This document shows, in pieces, positions 34,309 through 43,290 of a stretch of DNA of 64,000 nt (positions within the stretch are counted from its first letter, which is position 1; the number at the start of each line of letters is the position of its first letter). The DNA comes from Streptomyces liliiviolaceus (lineage in GTDB: Bacteria; Actinomycetota; Actinomycetes; Streptomycetales; Streptomycetaceae). Location of the stretch: the NCBI RefSeq assembly GCF_018070025.1, contig NZ_JAGPYQ010000001.1:3596001-3660000 (forward strand), written 5' to 3'. The notes under the pieces were generated by a model that saw nothing but the letters and a program-made list of their open reading frames with translations, made no database searches and was not told the DNA's origin. A program made the translations under genes and the position numbers.

Positions 34309-34512
34309 GCGCAGTTCCCCGCGCCCCTGAAAGGCGGGGCTGCGCCCCGGCCTTTCGTTCTTGGGGGCGCGGGGAACTGCGCGCTCAGCCCCCACCGGGC
34401 CGCAGACGACGAGCGACCGGGGGTTGAGGGGCGCGGGGAACTGCGCGCTCAGCCCCCACCGGGCCCGCGGACGGCGAACGACCGGGGGGTTAAGGGGCGC
34501 GGGGAACTGCGC
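34309..34512. repeat. Intergenic palindromic repeat cluster, copy set 3 with tandem units
   Basis: The 354-bp gap between the flavoprotein and Rv2175c-like genes carries one forward core copy (34309-34327) and three inverted copies (34364-34382, 34427-34446 and 34493-34512). The first two form a perfect 19-bp stem. The inverted copies lie in tandem units with a period of about 64-66 bp that share flanking sequence (GCTCAGCCCCCACCGGG...), so the unit is longer than the core. Confidence 0.88.
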
Positions 34513-34623
34513 GACCGGCCACGGACGGCCCGTACCCGACGAGCCGCCGTTGAGCCGCCCGGTCCAGGGCCGGGCGGACCGCCCGGGTACCGGCTGTCAG
34601 TGGGAGATGGCAGGCTTGTACCC

Positions 34624-34995
34624 GTGACCGAGATTGACGCAAAGATCGATGCTCTCGTCCCCGCCTGGCTCACCCTCCCCGACATCGCCGAAAAGTTCGG
34701 CGTCGAGGTGACGCGCGTCCGGCAGCTGGTCAGGGAAGGCCAGCTGATCGCCGTACGCCGTGGTGAGAACCGCGCGCTGCACGTCCCCGCCGCATTCATC
34801 GACGTGGACGAACAGAAGGTCGTCAAGGGCCTCTCCGGCACCCTGACGCTCCTGCGGGACGACGGCTTCAACGACGAAGAGATCCTGGAATGGCTCTTCA
34901 CCCCCGACGAGAGCCTGCCCGGCACCCCCGCGCAGGCTCTGAGTGAGAATCGCGGCACGGAGGTGAAGCGCCGCGCCCAGGCGCTCGCCGTCTGA
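34624..34995 (+). CDS. Rv2175c-family winged-helix DNA-binding protein
   Basis: Small regulator of 123 aa matching mycobacterial Rv2175c, a DNA-binding protein phosphorylated by PknL. The N-terminal helix-turn-helix reads [35 protein letters not shown]. The C-terminal helical domain has [47 protein letters not shown]-kinase gene of the PknL type lies ~4.5 kb upstream, so phospho-regulation is plausible. GTG 34624 is chosen to start at [10 protein letters not shown] very strong hairpin follows the gene. Confidence 0.85.
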   Translation: MTEIDAKIDALVPAWLTLPDIAEKFGVEVTRVRQLVREGQLIAVRRGENRALHVPAAFIDVDEQKVVKGLSGTLTLLRDDGFNDEEILEWLFTPDESLPGTPAQALSENRGTEVKRRAQALAV

Positions 34996-35027
34996 CCCGA
35001 GGACACCGCACAACCGCAACGCCGCAC

Positions 35028-35087
35028 GGCGTACGGGCCGCGGGCCGCGGGCCGTGAAGACAGGACCGGGCCCGCGGCCCGTACGCC
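35028..35087. terminator. Perfect 19-bp hairpin between Rv2175c-like gene and thiE
   Basis: Inverted arms 35028-35046 and 35069-35087 (GGCGTACGGGCCGCGGGCC and its exact complement) enclose a 22-nt loop. A second GCGGGCC in the loop offers an alternative register. It is probably a terminator for the Rv2175c-like gene, placed ~27 bp before the thiE start. A role in thiE leader control cannot be excluded. Confidence 0.8.
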
Positions 35088-35113
35088 ACCGACACCACAC
35101 GGGGGACCCACGC

Positions 35114-35764
35114 ATGCCCGAATCCACCGCACGCGCGCAGCTCGCCGACGCCCGGGTCTACCTCTGCACGGACGCCCGCAGGCGCCAGGGCGACCTCGCC
35201 GCCTTCCTGGACGCGGTCCTCGCGGGCGGCGTGGACATCGTGCAGCTGCGGGACAAGGGCATGGAGGCGGCCGAGGAGCTGGAGCACCTCGCGGTGTTCG
35301 CGGACGCCTGCCGCCGGCACGGCAGGCTCCTCGCGGTGAACGACCGCGCCGACGTCGCCCACGCCGCCGGAGCCGACGTCCTGCACCTCGGCCAGGGAGA
35401 CCTCCCCGTCCCCGCGGCCCGCGCGATCCTCGGCGACGAGGTCCTGATCGGCCGCTCCACGCACGCGGGACCGGAGGCCTCGGCCGCCGCCGTCCAGGAC
35501 GGCGTGGACTACTTCTGCACCGGCCCCTGCTGGCCGACCCCCACCAAGCCCGGCCGCCACGCACCGGGCCTCGACCTGGTCCGGCACACGGCCGCGCTCG
35601 GCACGGACCGCCCCTGGTTCGCCATCGGCGGGATCGACCTCGGCAACCTCGACGAGGTGCTCGAAGCGGGCGCCCGCCGCGTCGTCGTCGTACGGGCGAT
35701 CACCGAGGCCGACGACCCCGGCGCGGCGGCGGCGGAGTTCGCCAAGCGGCTCCGGGCGGCGTGA
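35114..35764 (+). CDS. thiE: Thiamine phosphate synthase
   Basis: Joins HMP-pyrophosphate and thiazole phosphate to thiamine monophosphate. The 216-aa TIM barrel has [78 protein letters not shown] and [29 protein letters not shown]. This is the full ThiE signature set. GGGGGA precedes ATG 35114. No TPP riboswitch is visible before it, unlike thiOSG 2.7 kb upstream on the other strand. Confidence 0.95.
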   Translation: MPESTARAQLADARVYLCTDARRRQGDLAAFLDAVLAGGVDIVQLRDKGMEAAEELEHLAVFADACRRHGRLLAVNDRADVAHAAGADVLHLGQGDLPVPAARAILGDEVLIGRSTHAGPEASAAAVQDGVDYFCTGPCWPTPTKPGRHAPGLDLVRHTAALGTDRPWFAIGGIDLGNLDEVLEAGARRVVVVRAITEADDPGAAAAEFAKRLRAA

Positions 35765-35863
35765 ATCGCACGCTCCGTGCCCGCCGATCCAGGATCGGTC
35801 GAGCGCCGGTTGTCCGAGGAGTGGACAACAAGTCGACAAATCGGGCAAATTCTCCACATCCGG

Positions 35864-36822
<959 letters not shown>

Positions 36823-36878
36823 ACCGGTCGCATCGTGATACGACACACTGCGTAGCGGCATCTGGGAGAGGGGCGTAC

Positions 36879-37868
36879 ATGGGCTGGACGGTCCTCTACA
36901 TCGCATTCGGCATCGTCGCGCTGTGGCTGCTGGGCGAGGTGCTGCTGCAGTACAAGGCGCGGCTGCGCTGGCGGCTGCTGGCCTTCGGCGGCTTCCTCGG
37001 GGTGGTCCTCGGTGTCCTGATCCCGTCGGTGGTGGTCATCGGTCTCGGTGCTGCCGCCTTCGCCGTCGGGCAGACGTACGTCACGCTGTCGTTCCGCAGC
37101 GGCTTCGCGGCCGGCTGGGCCGTCGCCGGACGGCCGGGCATCACCAAGCGCCGCCGCGGCGAACCCGACCGCCAGGAACCGACCCTGGAAGTCACGGACC
37201 TCCAGGCGGGACAGAGCGGAACGTATCCTCAGGACGACTTCGGCCGCGGCGAGAGCTTCGGCGCGGACGACGCCTTCGGGCGCGAGGAATCGGTTTTCGG
37301 GCAGCGCCCGACGAACGCCGCCGAGTCCACCGCCGTCTACGAGCCGCAGCCGCTGCCCGACGAGACCGGCCAGTACGGCGTCTACAGCGAAGCCGCCTAC
37401 GCGGCGGCCGCCGACGCCGCGTACGCCGCCTCCGCCCAGGCACAGGCGCAGGGCGGCCAGACCGACCAGGGCCAGTCCCAGGACCAGTTCGCCCAGAACT
37501 ACGGGTACGACGGCTACTCGGGCTACGACCAGCAGCAGTACGGCTACGACACCGGACAGCAGCAGTACGCCGCCTACTCCGACCCGTACGTCGGCTCGCA
37601 GTCCTACGACGCCGCCTCCTACGGCCAGTCCTACGACAGCTCGCAGCAGCAGTACGGGCAGCAGGGACAGCAGGGCTACGAGCAGGACCAGTACGCGGCG
37701 GGCGCCTACAACGGCGGCGAGAACACTCCGCCCGGCGGGGTCTGGGTGCCGCAGCAGCGGACCACCGAGGACCCGTACGGCGGCGAACTTCCGCCGGAGC
37801 AGCCGTATCCGTACGAGGGCAACGGCCAGCAGCAGGGCGGGTACGACGGGCAGCAGTACCGGTACTGA
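36879..37868 (+). CDS. Membrane protein with Tyr/Gln-rich prion-like cytoplasmic tail
   Basis: Protein of 329 aa. Residues 1-75 contain two or three closely spaced hydrophobic helices (WTVLYIAFGIVALWLLGEVLL; LLAFGGFLGVVLGVLIPSVVVIGLGAAAFAVG). A basic stop (KRRRGEPDR) follows. The remaining ~230 residues are a low-complexity tail of GYDGYSGYDQQQYGYD-type sequence, rich in Tyr, Gln, Gly and Asp and almost free of aliphatics. Such tails are intrinsically disordered and prone to self-association. ATG 36879 follows GGGAGAGGGG. No named domain is recognised. A link to cell division would be inference. Confidence 0.78.
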   Translation: MGWTVLYIAFGIVALWLLGEVLLQYKARLRWRLLAFGGFLGVVLGVLIPSVVVIGLGAAAFAVGQTYVTLSFRSGFAAGWAVAGRPGITKRRRGEPDRQEPTLEVTDLQAGQSGTYPQDDFGRGESFGADDAFGREESVFGQRPTNAAESTAVYEPQPLPDETGQYGVYSEAAYAAAADAAYAASAQAQAQGGQTDQGQSQDQFAQNYGYDGYSGYDQQQYGYDTGQQQYAAYSDPYVGSQSYDAASYGQSYDSSQQQYGQQGQQGYEQDQYAAGAYNGGENTPPGGVWVPQQRTTEDPYGGELPPEQPYPYEGNGQQQGGYDGQQYRY

Positions 37869-37910
37869 CTCCCGTACCGGTGCCGTCTCAACCGGGCGGC
37901 ACCGCCACCG

Positions 37911-39425
37911 TCACTGCGAACCCCTGAAGTCCGGCCCCTCCACGATCAGTCCGGCGACCAGCGACCCCGACATCCCGGCGTGCGGAAGCCCGCCGCCGGG
38001 GTGCGCCCAGCCGCCGACCGCGAACAGCCCCGGTATGCGGGTGGTGTTGCCCGGCCGCAGGCGTGCGCCGCCCTCGCCGGCCAGCGCGGGAGCGGGCACA
38101 CCGCCGCCCCGGGCTCCGGTCTCCCGCTCCGTGTGCAGGGGCGTCCGTACCTCGCGCCACAGCACACGCCCGCGCAGCTCCGGCACGGCCCGCTCCGCGG
38201 CGGCGACCATACGGTCCGCGAAGGCGTCGGCGGCACCGGCCGCCGCCCAGTCGTGGTGCGCGAGGGACGGCACCGTCGCCGTGAGCACCACGGACTCGTG
38301 GGCGTAGTCCGGGCGCAGCAGCGGATCGTCCGGGCGGTCCACCCACACCGTGGGCCGCGGCGCCGCCGCACCTGCCGTGAAGGTGTGGTCCAGCTCCTCG
38401 GCCCGGTCCGGTGCGTGCACGACCGTGCGGTGCGCGGCGCCCGCCTCGCGCTGGCCGCGCAGGGCGAGGCAGACCACGACCTTGCCGCAGGACGGGGGCG
38501 CGGGCCGCGGCCCGGGTGCCTCGCCCCCGTGCAGATCGTCGCGGCCCGTCAGGCTCTTCAGCAGCTCCGGCGGACCGCCCACCACGAAGTCCGCCTCGGT
38601 GACGGTGCCGTCGCGCAGCTCCACGCCGGTCGCCCGGCCGTCCTTCTCGGTGACCGCGGCGACCTCGGCCCCGAAGACGAACTCCACCCGCCGGGCCACG
38701 CACCGCTCGTGCACGGCCCGTGCCAGCTCGCGGATCCCGCCGCGCACGTACCACGCGCCGAAGGCGTGCTCCATGTACGGCAGGACGGCCGCGCTCGCAG
38801 GGACCGCGCGCGGGTCGAGGCCGTACGCCAGCGCGTAGCTCTCCAGGAGGGCGGCGAGGCGGGGGTCGCCCAGCTCCCGGGCGCCGACCTCCGCGAGCCG
38901 GGTCGCCGTACGGGTACGCAGCAGGCGCCGCTGCCGCAGCGCGGGGTAGGGCTCGCGCTCGCCCAGCACCTGCCAGTCGGCCCACAGCGGCTCTTCCAGG
39001 AGCGGTCTGCGCGTCCGGTCCCAGGCCTCGCGGGCCCGCACCAGGAAGTCGCCCCAGCGCTCACCCGCGCCCGCGCCCAGGGCCCCGTCCAGGGCCGAGA
39101 CGACGCCCGCGCGCGAGGCGTTGGGCAGCGAGACCTCCGTGCCGTCGGCGAAGACGTGCCGCGCCGCCGGGTCGACCTGGACCAGGTCGACGCACGCCTC
39201 CAGGGGCTCCTTGCCGGTCTTCACGAACAGATCGCGGTAGACCGCGGGCAACTGGAGCAGCCCGGGGCCCGTGTCGAAGGAGAACCCGTCGCGCTCGAAG
39301 CGGCCCACCGCTCCGCCGTACGTCGCCGCCCGCTCGTACACCGTCACCCGGTGGCCCGCGACGGCCAGCCGGGCAGCGGCCGCCATCGCGCCCATCCCGG
39401 CGCCGATCACCACAATCCGTGCCAT
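37911..39425 (-). CDS. CrtI-like (phytoene desaturase family) FAD oxidoreductase
   Basis: Flavin amine-oxidase-fold protein of 504 aa. It has N-terminal ARIVVIGAGMGAMAAAARLAVAGHRVTVYER (FAD), GGAVGRFERDGFSFDTGP (the CrtI GG motif), a mid-domain with VLPYMEHAFGAWYVRGGIRELARAV, and the C-terminal FAVGGWAHPGGGLPHAGMSGSLVAGLI. No phytoene synthase, cyclase or other carotenoid genes are near, so the substrate is unknown. ATG 39425 has TAAAGT (minus strand, 39433-39438) 7 nt upstream, fitting a leaderless mRNA. The longer frame is not family-like. Confidence 0.87.
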   Translation of the reverse strand: MARIVVIGAGMGAMAAAARLAVAGHRVTVYERAATYGGAVGRFERDGFSFDTGPGLLQLPAVYRDLFVKTGKEPLEACVDLVQVDPAARHVFADGTEVSLPNASRAGVVSALDGALGAGAGERWGDFLVRAREAWDRTRRPLLEEPLWADWQVLGEREPYPALRQRRLLRTRTATRLAEVGARELGDPRLAALLESYALAYGLDPRAVPASAAVLPYMEHAFGAWYVRGGIRELARAVHERCVARRVEFVFGAEVAAVTEKDGRATGVELRDGTVTEADFVVGGPPELLKSLTGRDDLHGGEAPGPRPAPPSCGKVVVCLALRGQREAGAAHRTVVHAPDRAEELDHTFTAGAAAPRPTVWVDRPDDPLLRPDYAHESVVLTATVPSLAHHDWAAAGAADAFADRMVAAAERAVPELRGRVLWREVRTPLHTERETGARGGGVPAPALAGEGGARLRPGNTTRIPGLFAVGGWAHPGGGLPHAGMSGSLVAGLIVEGPDFRGSQ

Positions 39426-39495
39426 GCCAGGGACTTTATCGGCCGCCACCGACAACGGGCCCGCGGCCCCGGGAGCCCGCCGGGATCGGCCGGGG

Positions 39496-40113
39496 TCAGC
39501 CGGGCGGTGGCGGCCCGAGCCGGTCCACGAGCCGCTTCTCCTCGCGGCGCTGGGCCCGGCGCCGCAGGAACCGTTTGATCCGCGAGACCAGGAAGTAGAG
39601 CACCAGCAGACCGGCCAGCAGCAGGACACCCGCGATGATCGCCGCGGCCTCGGGGTGGAACATCGCGAAGGTCAGGATCCCGGCGACCCCGAGATCCTCC
39701 GCGGTGCTCATCACGACATTGCTGAACGGTTCCGGCGAGGTGTTGATCGCCATCCGCGTCCCGGCCTTGACGGTGTGGCTGGCGAGGGCGGAGGAACCGC
39801 CGATCGCCCCGGCCGCCAGCTCGGACAGCGAACCGCTCTGCCCGGCGAGCAGCGCCGCGACGACGGCTCCCGACACCGGGCGGATCACCGTGTGCACGGT
39901 GTCCCACACCGAGTCCACGTACGGGATCTTGTCGGCGAAGGCCTCGCAGACGAACAGGACGCCGGCCACGACGAGGACTTCAGGACGCTGCAGCGACTCG
40001 GGGACCTCGTCGGTCAGGCCGGTCGCGCCGAAGAGGCCGAGGAGCAGCACCACCGCGTACGCGTTGACACCGCTGGCCCAGCCGCTGGTGAACACCAGGG
40101 GGAGTACGGACAC
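39496..40113 (-). CDS. DUF4126 membrane protein
   Basis: Polytopic membrane protein of 205 aa with about five helices: SVLPLVFTSGWASGVNAYAVVLLLGLFG, VLVVAGVLFVCEAFADKIPYVDSVWD, GAVVAALLAG, AIGGSSALASHTVKAGTRMAINTSPEPFSNV and AAAIIAGVLLLAGLLVLYFLVSRI, then a basic tail. These blocks are typical of DUF4126, whose role is unknown. GTG 40113 is chosen because family members start SVLPLVFTSGWASG and because TACGAT (minus strand, 40121-40126) is 7 nt upstream. A MacR-like palindrome lies ~56 bp further up. Confidence 0.82.
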   Translation of the reverse strand: MSVLPLVFTSGWASGVNAYAVVLLLGLFGATGLTDEVPESLQRPEVLVVAGVLFVCEAFADKIPYVDSVWDTVHTVIRPVSGAVVAALLAGQSGSLSELAAGAIGGSSALASHTVKAGTRMAINTSPEPFSNVVMSTAEDLGVAGILTFAMFHPEAAAIIAGVLLLAGLLVLYFLVSRIKRFLRRRAQRREEKRLVDRLGPPPPG

Positions 40114-40168
40114 GGACGCGATCGTAACCAGTCGGCAACGGCGCGTCCTGGGCATGAGCGCGCAGGGC

Positions 40169-40184
40169 TGAGTACGCGTACCTA
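40169..40184. promoter_or_regulatory. MacR-box-like palindrome before DUF4126
   Basis: TGAGTACGCGTACCTA matches 12 of 14 fixed positions of the MacR consensus TGAGTACnnGTACTCA (consensus from memory). A further TTGAGTACGCG half site starts at 40194. It lies upstream of the DUF4126 membrane-protein gene, the class of target reported for MacRS. Confidence 0.5.
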
Positions 40185-40370
40185 GGGAGTGAGTTGAGTA
40201 CGCGCGCGGATGGGTTCCCACCTGCGCGAACGAGAGAGTGGAGGCACGGAAAGGGGCGCGGCTCCGGTACCGCCGACACGGGGCGGCGGAACGGCGCGGC
40301 GCCCTCTACCGCTCCTTCCGCCGATCACTCGGCGGGAGCGAGGCACGGGGGGCCCGAGGGAGACCGGAAC

Positions 40371-40421
40371 GGGGGGAACCGTCGGGGACCACCGGGGGAT
40401 GTACGGGGGGAAGCACGGGGG
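40371..40421 (+). other. Candidate G-quadruplex motif
   Basis: Five plus-strand runs of 4-6 G (40371-40376, 40384-40387, 40394-40398, 40405-40410 and 40417-40421) are spaced by 6-7 nt. This satisfies the usual G4 pattern. It lies in the 433-bp gap between DUF4126 and the TetR gene. The rest of the gap holds a terminator and short GTGTCYGCY-like tandem repeats (about 40500-40540) but no convincing gene. Confidence 0.55.
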
Positions 40422-40426
40422 AGCAC

Positions 40427-40490
40427 AGGAGGGGCGCCGGTCAGGCGTGGCCCGCGGGGGACGCGGCCACTCCGGACTGGCGCCCCTCCT
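40427..40490 (-). terminator. Terminator of the ABC-YhgE-TetR operon
   Basis: A 16-bp inverted repeat (40427-40442 and 40475-40490) with one G-T wobble lies ~57 bp past the TetR stop codon. There is no T-tract. Confidence 0.7.
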
Positions 40491-40546
40491 GTTGCTGCCG
40501 TCTCCGCCGTGTCTGCTGTCTCGGCCGTGTCCGCCGTGCCGCTGTG

Positions 40547-41188
40547 TCACCCGGGTCCGAGGCGCCCGCCGCCGACCCTTCCCTGGAGCAGCAGGGACAG
40601 CGCCGCGTGGACGTCGTCCAGGGTGCGCTGCGGCTGGAACGCCTGCCAGTCCAGAGCCGCCACCAGCACCATGCCGACCAGCGCCGCCGCCGTCAGCGGG
40701 GTGTCGATCTCGTCGCTCAGTTCACCGCTCGCGATCCCGTCGCGCAGGACGTCCTCGACGACCGCGACGGCCTGCTGCCTGACCACCATCAGCGTGGACT
40801 GCCAGGCGCGGTTGGTGCGCCACAGCTCCGCCACGTACAGCTGGGTGAAGGCCGGGTAGCGGCCGATGAAGACGAGACCCGCCCGGATCATCGCGTCCAG
40901 TGCGTCGACCCGGCTGCCGCCCTCCTCGTCGGTCCTCTCGACCGCCTCCCGCAGCGAGGCGGTGAGCAGTCCCACCCCGTGCCGGAGCAGCTCTTCGAAG
41001 AGGACGGACTTGCTCGCGAAGTTGTAGTAGACCGTGCCCTTCGCCACTCCGGCACGCTCGGCGATCTCGTCCACGGTGGTGGCGGAGAAGCCCTGTTCGG
41101 CGATGAGGGTCACCGCCGCCTCGTAGAGCTTCTGCCGGGTCGCCTGCCGCCGGCCGCCGCCGCTGTCCACCGTCCTGCTGCTTTCCAT
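40547..41188 (-). CDS. TetR-family repressor of the YhgE operon
   Basis: TetR regulator of 213 aa. The N-terminal HTH reads RQKLYEAAVTLIAEQGFSATTVDEIAERAGVAKGTVYYNFASKSVLFEELL. The rest is the all-helical ligand-binding domain. It is the last gene of a three-gene operon (ABC protein, YhgE membrane protein, TetR) and starts 11 bp after the YhgE stop. A TetR-type palindrome in the operon promoter at 44106-44119 is the likely autoregulatory target. ATG 41188 is the first start giving a family-like N-terminus. Confidence 0.9.
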   Translation of the reverse strand: MESSRTVDSGGGRRQATRQKLYEAAVTLIAEQGFSATTVDEIAERAGVAKGTVYYNFASKSVLFEELLRHGVGLLTASLREAVERTDEEGGSRVDALDAMIRAGLVFIGRYPAFTQLYVAELWRTNRAWQSTLMVVRQQAVAVVEDVLRDGIASGELSDEIDTPLTAAALVGMVLVAALDWQAFQPQRTLDDVHAALSLLLQGRVGGGRLGPG

Positions 41189-41199
41189 GGCCCCGATTG

Positions 41200-43290
41200 T
41201 CACAGGCTCAGCTCCGGGTGAAGTCGATCCAGGGTCCACACCTGCCGGCGCCGCGCGGACACCGCGGTGAGCGCGAGGGCCCCCAGGGTGAAGGCGACGA
41301 GGACGGCGCACGCCTGCCAGACCGGTCCCAGACCGCCGCCCGTGATGAGTCTCCTCAGGGCGTCGACGACGTGACTCATCGGCATGAAGGGGTGGATCGC
41401 GTTGAAGAAACCCGGGCTGGTCTGCACGGGATACGTGCCGCCGGCCGAGGTCAGCTGGAGCATCAGGAGCGCGAGCACGAGGATCCGCCCGGCCGCTCCG
41501 AAGCGTGCGTTGAGCCACTGCACGATCGCTGCGAAACAGGCCGTCACCAGGAACAGGAAGGCCACCGTCCCGGCCGCCCGCACCGCCTCCAGACCGATCG
41601 CCCAGTGCAGTACGGACATCAGCGCGACCGTCTGCAGCACTCCCAGGGCGGCCACCGGCAGCCAGCCCGCCAGCGCGATCCGCCAGGCGGGGGCGCCCGC
41701 GGCGAGCGCGCGCCGGTTGAGCGGCGGGATCAGCATGTAGGCGACCATCGCACCCACCCACAGGGAGAGCGGAATGAAGTACGGGGCGAAACCGGTGCCG
41801 TAGTTGGGCGCCTTGTGCAGGTCCTTCGAAGCGAGCTGCACGGGGTCGGCCATGACCCCGGTGCGCTGATCACGGTCCTTCTTGTCGTAGTCCGGGATCT
41901 TCCCCGCGCCGTCGTGGAGGCCGCCCGCGAGCTTCCCCGAGCCGTCGGTGAGCTTGTACATGCCCCCTTCGAGGTCGCTCGCTCCCGTCCCGAGCCGGCC
42001 GATCCCGCTGTCGAGGTCGGTCGCGCCCTTCTTGGCCGTGCCGAGCCCCGTGTGCAGGGTCTCGGCCCCCTTGGCGACCTTCCCGGCCCCCTTGTTGAGC
42101 TGGTTGATCTTCGAGACGGCCGTGGCGAGGTCCTCGGACAGATGCGGGGAGCGGTCGGCCAGCGCCCGCGCCTGCTTCTCCAGGGTGGCCAGATGCTTGT
42201 CCAGCGTCTTCAGGTCGCCGTTCTGCCCGGCCACCAGGGTGTCGACGTCGTCGGCGACCTCCGCCACGTCCGCCGCCGCGTCCCTGGCCTTCTTCAGGTC
42301 CGGGCAGGCGGTGTCGGGCAGCGGCAGGTCCTGGTCCTCGCAGCGCGCCTCGTAGACGCCGTTCAGCGTGTCGGAGGCGGTGTGCGCACTCCTGGCGGCG
42401 GTCGGCGCGGTCCTCGCCAGCGTGTCGAGGTTGTCGCGGACGACCGAGGCGGAGTCCGCGACGAGCCGGGCGGTGTCGCCGATCTCCTTCTCGTTGTCCT
42501 TCAGGAAGGGCCCCACCTCGTCCGCGACGCCGTTGACCTTGTCCGCGAGGGTCTGCGTGCCCTCGGAGACCTGCCGTGAGCCGTCCTCCAGGTCGCCCGC
42601 TCCCGTGTCGAGCTTCTTCAGCCCGGCGGCGAGCCTGCCGCTGCCCTTCTCGGCGTCCGCGAGGCCGTCCGCGAGGTCCTTCGAGCCCTTCTTCGCCTTC
42701 CCGATGCCACCGGAGAGGGTGTCGGCCCCCTCGGCGGCCTTCTGGGTCTTGCCGTGGAGGTCGGAGAACGAGATGTAGATCTTGTCGAGGAACGACCGTG
42801 CGGCCTTGGTCGAGGCGGCCGTGCGCACCTCGCTGAAGACCGTCCGCGAGATCTGCCCGACGATGTAGTTGTTCGCGTCGTTCGTACGCACCTGGAGGGC
42901 GCCCGTCTCCGGGGAGTCGCCCGAACTGGAGGCGATCCTCCTGCTGAAGTCGGACGGCATGGTCAGCGACAGGTAGTAATCGCCGTTCTCGACCCCCTCA
43001 CGGGCCTCGGCCGCGCTCACCTCGTGCCACTCGAAGGTGTCGCTCCTGCGCAGCCCCTTGGTGATCTCGTCGCCCAGCACGACCTTCTCGTCGGCGGCGG
43101 TGGCTCCCCGGTCGTCGTTCACCAGCGCCACGGGGATGCGGTCGAGACGGCCGTACGGGTCCCAGAACGACCACAGGTAGAGGGCGCCGTACAGCAGGGG
43201 CAGCAGCAGGAGCGCGGCCAGCGCCGCGCGCGGGAGCCTGCCCCTGCCGAAGCGCCTGAGCTCAAGCGCGGCCAGTTTCGGCGAGCGCAT
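41200..43290 (-). CDS. YhgE/Pip-family membrane protein (ABC-2-like)
   Basis: Membrane protein of 696 aa with the YhgE/Pip layout. One N-terminal helix (ALAALLLLPLLYGALYLWSF) is followed by a ~430-residue extracytoplasmic region rich in coiled-coil 'ADGLADAEKGSGRLAAGLKKLDTGAGDLEDG' type repeats. Five or six C-terminal helices (from FAPYFIPLSLWVGAMVAYMLI to VWQACAVLVAFTLGALAL) then follow. Relatives serve as phage-infection proteins, type VII-like secretion accessories (EsaA/YueB) or ABC-2 exporters. It overlaps the upstream ABC gene by 29 bp and is followed by its TetR regulator, suggesting a drug- or lipid-responsive export system. Confidence 0.9.
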   Translation of the reverse strand: MRSPKLAALELRRFGRGRLPRAALAALLLLPLLYGALYLWSFWDPYGRLDRIPVALVNDDRGATAADEKVVLGDEITKGLRRSDTFEWHEVSAAEAREGVENGDYYLSLTMPSDFSRRIASSSGDSPETGALQVRTNDANNYIVGQISRTVFSEVRTAASTKAARSFLDKIYISFSDLHGKTQKAAEGADTLSGGIGKAKKGSKDLADGLADAEKGSGRLAAGLKKLDTGAGDLEDGSRQVSEGTQTLADKVNGVADEVGPFLKDNEKEIGDTARLVADSASVVRDNLDTLARTAPTAARSAHTASDTLNGVYEARCEDQDLPLPDTACPDLKKARDAAADVAEVADDVDTLVAGQNGDLKTLDKHLATLEKQARALADRSPHLSEDLATAVSKINQLNKGAGKVAKGAETLHTGLGTAKKGATDLDSGIGRLGTGASDLEGGMYKLTDGSGKLAGGLHDGAGKIPDYDKKDRDQRTGVMADPVQLASKDLHKAPNYGTGFAPYFIPLSLWVGAMVAYMLIPPLNRRALAAGAPAWRIALAGWLPVAALGVLQTVALMSVLHWAIGLEAVRAAGTVAFLFLVTACFAAIVQWLNARFGAAGRILVLALLMLQLTSAGGTYPVQTSPGFFNAIHPFMPMSHVVDALRRLITGGGLGPVWQACAVLVAFTLGALALTAVSARRRQVWTLDRLHPELSL

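Noticed and set aside
37911..39425. Carotenoid biosynthesis cluster
   Set aside because: Only one CrtI-like gene is present, with no synthase, cyclase or prenyltransferase nearby.
40194..41221. Plus-strand frames across the 40.2-41.2 kb region
   Set aside because: They span the G-rich gap and the antisense of TetR. The apparent VSAVSAV repeat comes from short DNA repeats.
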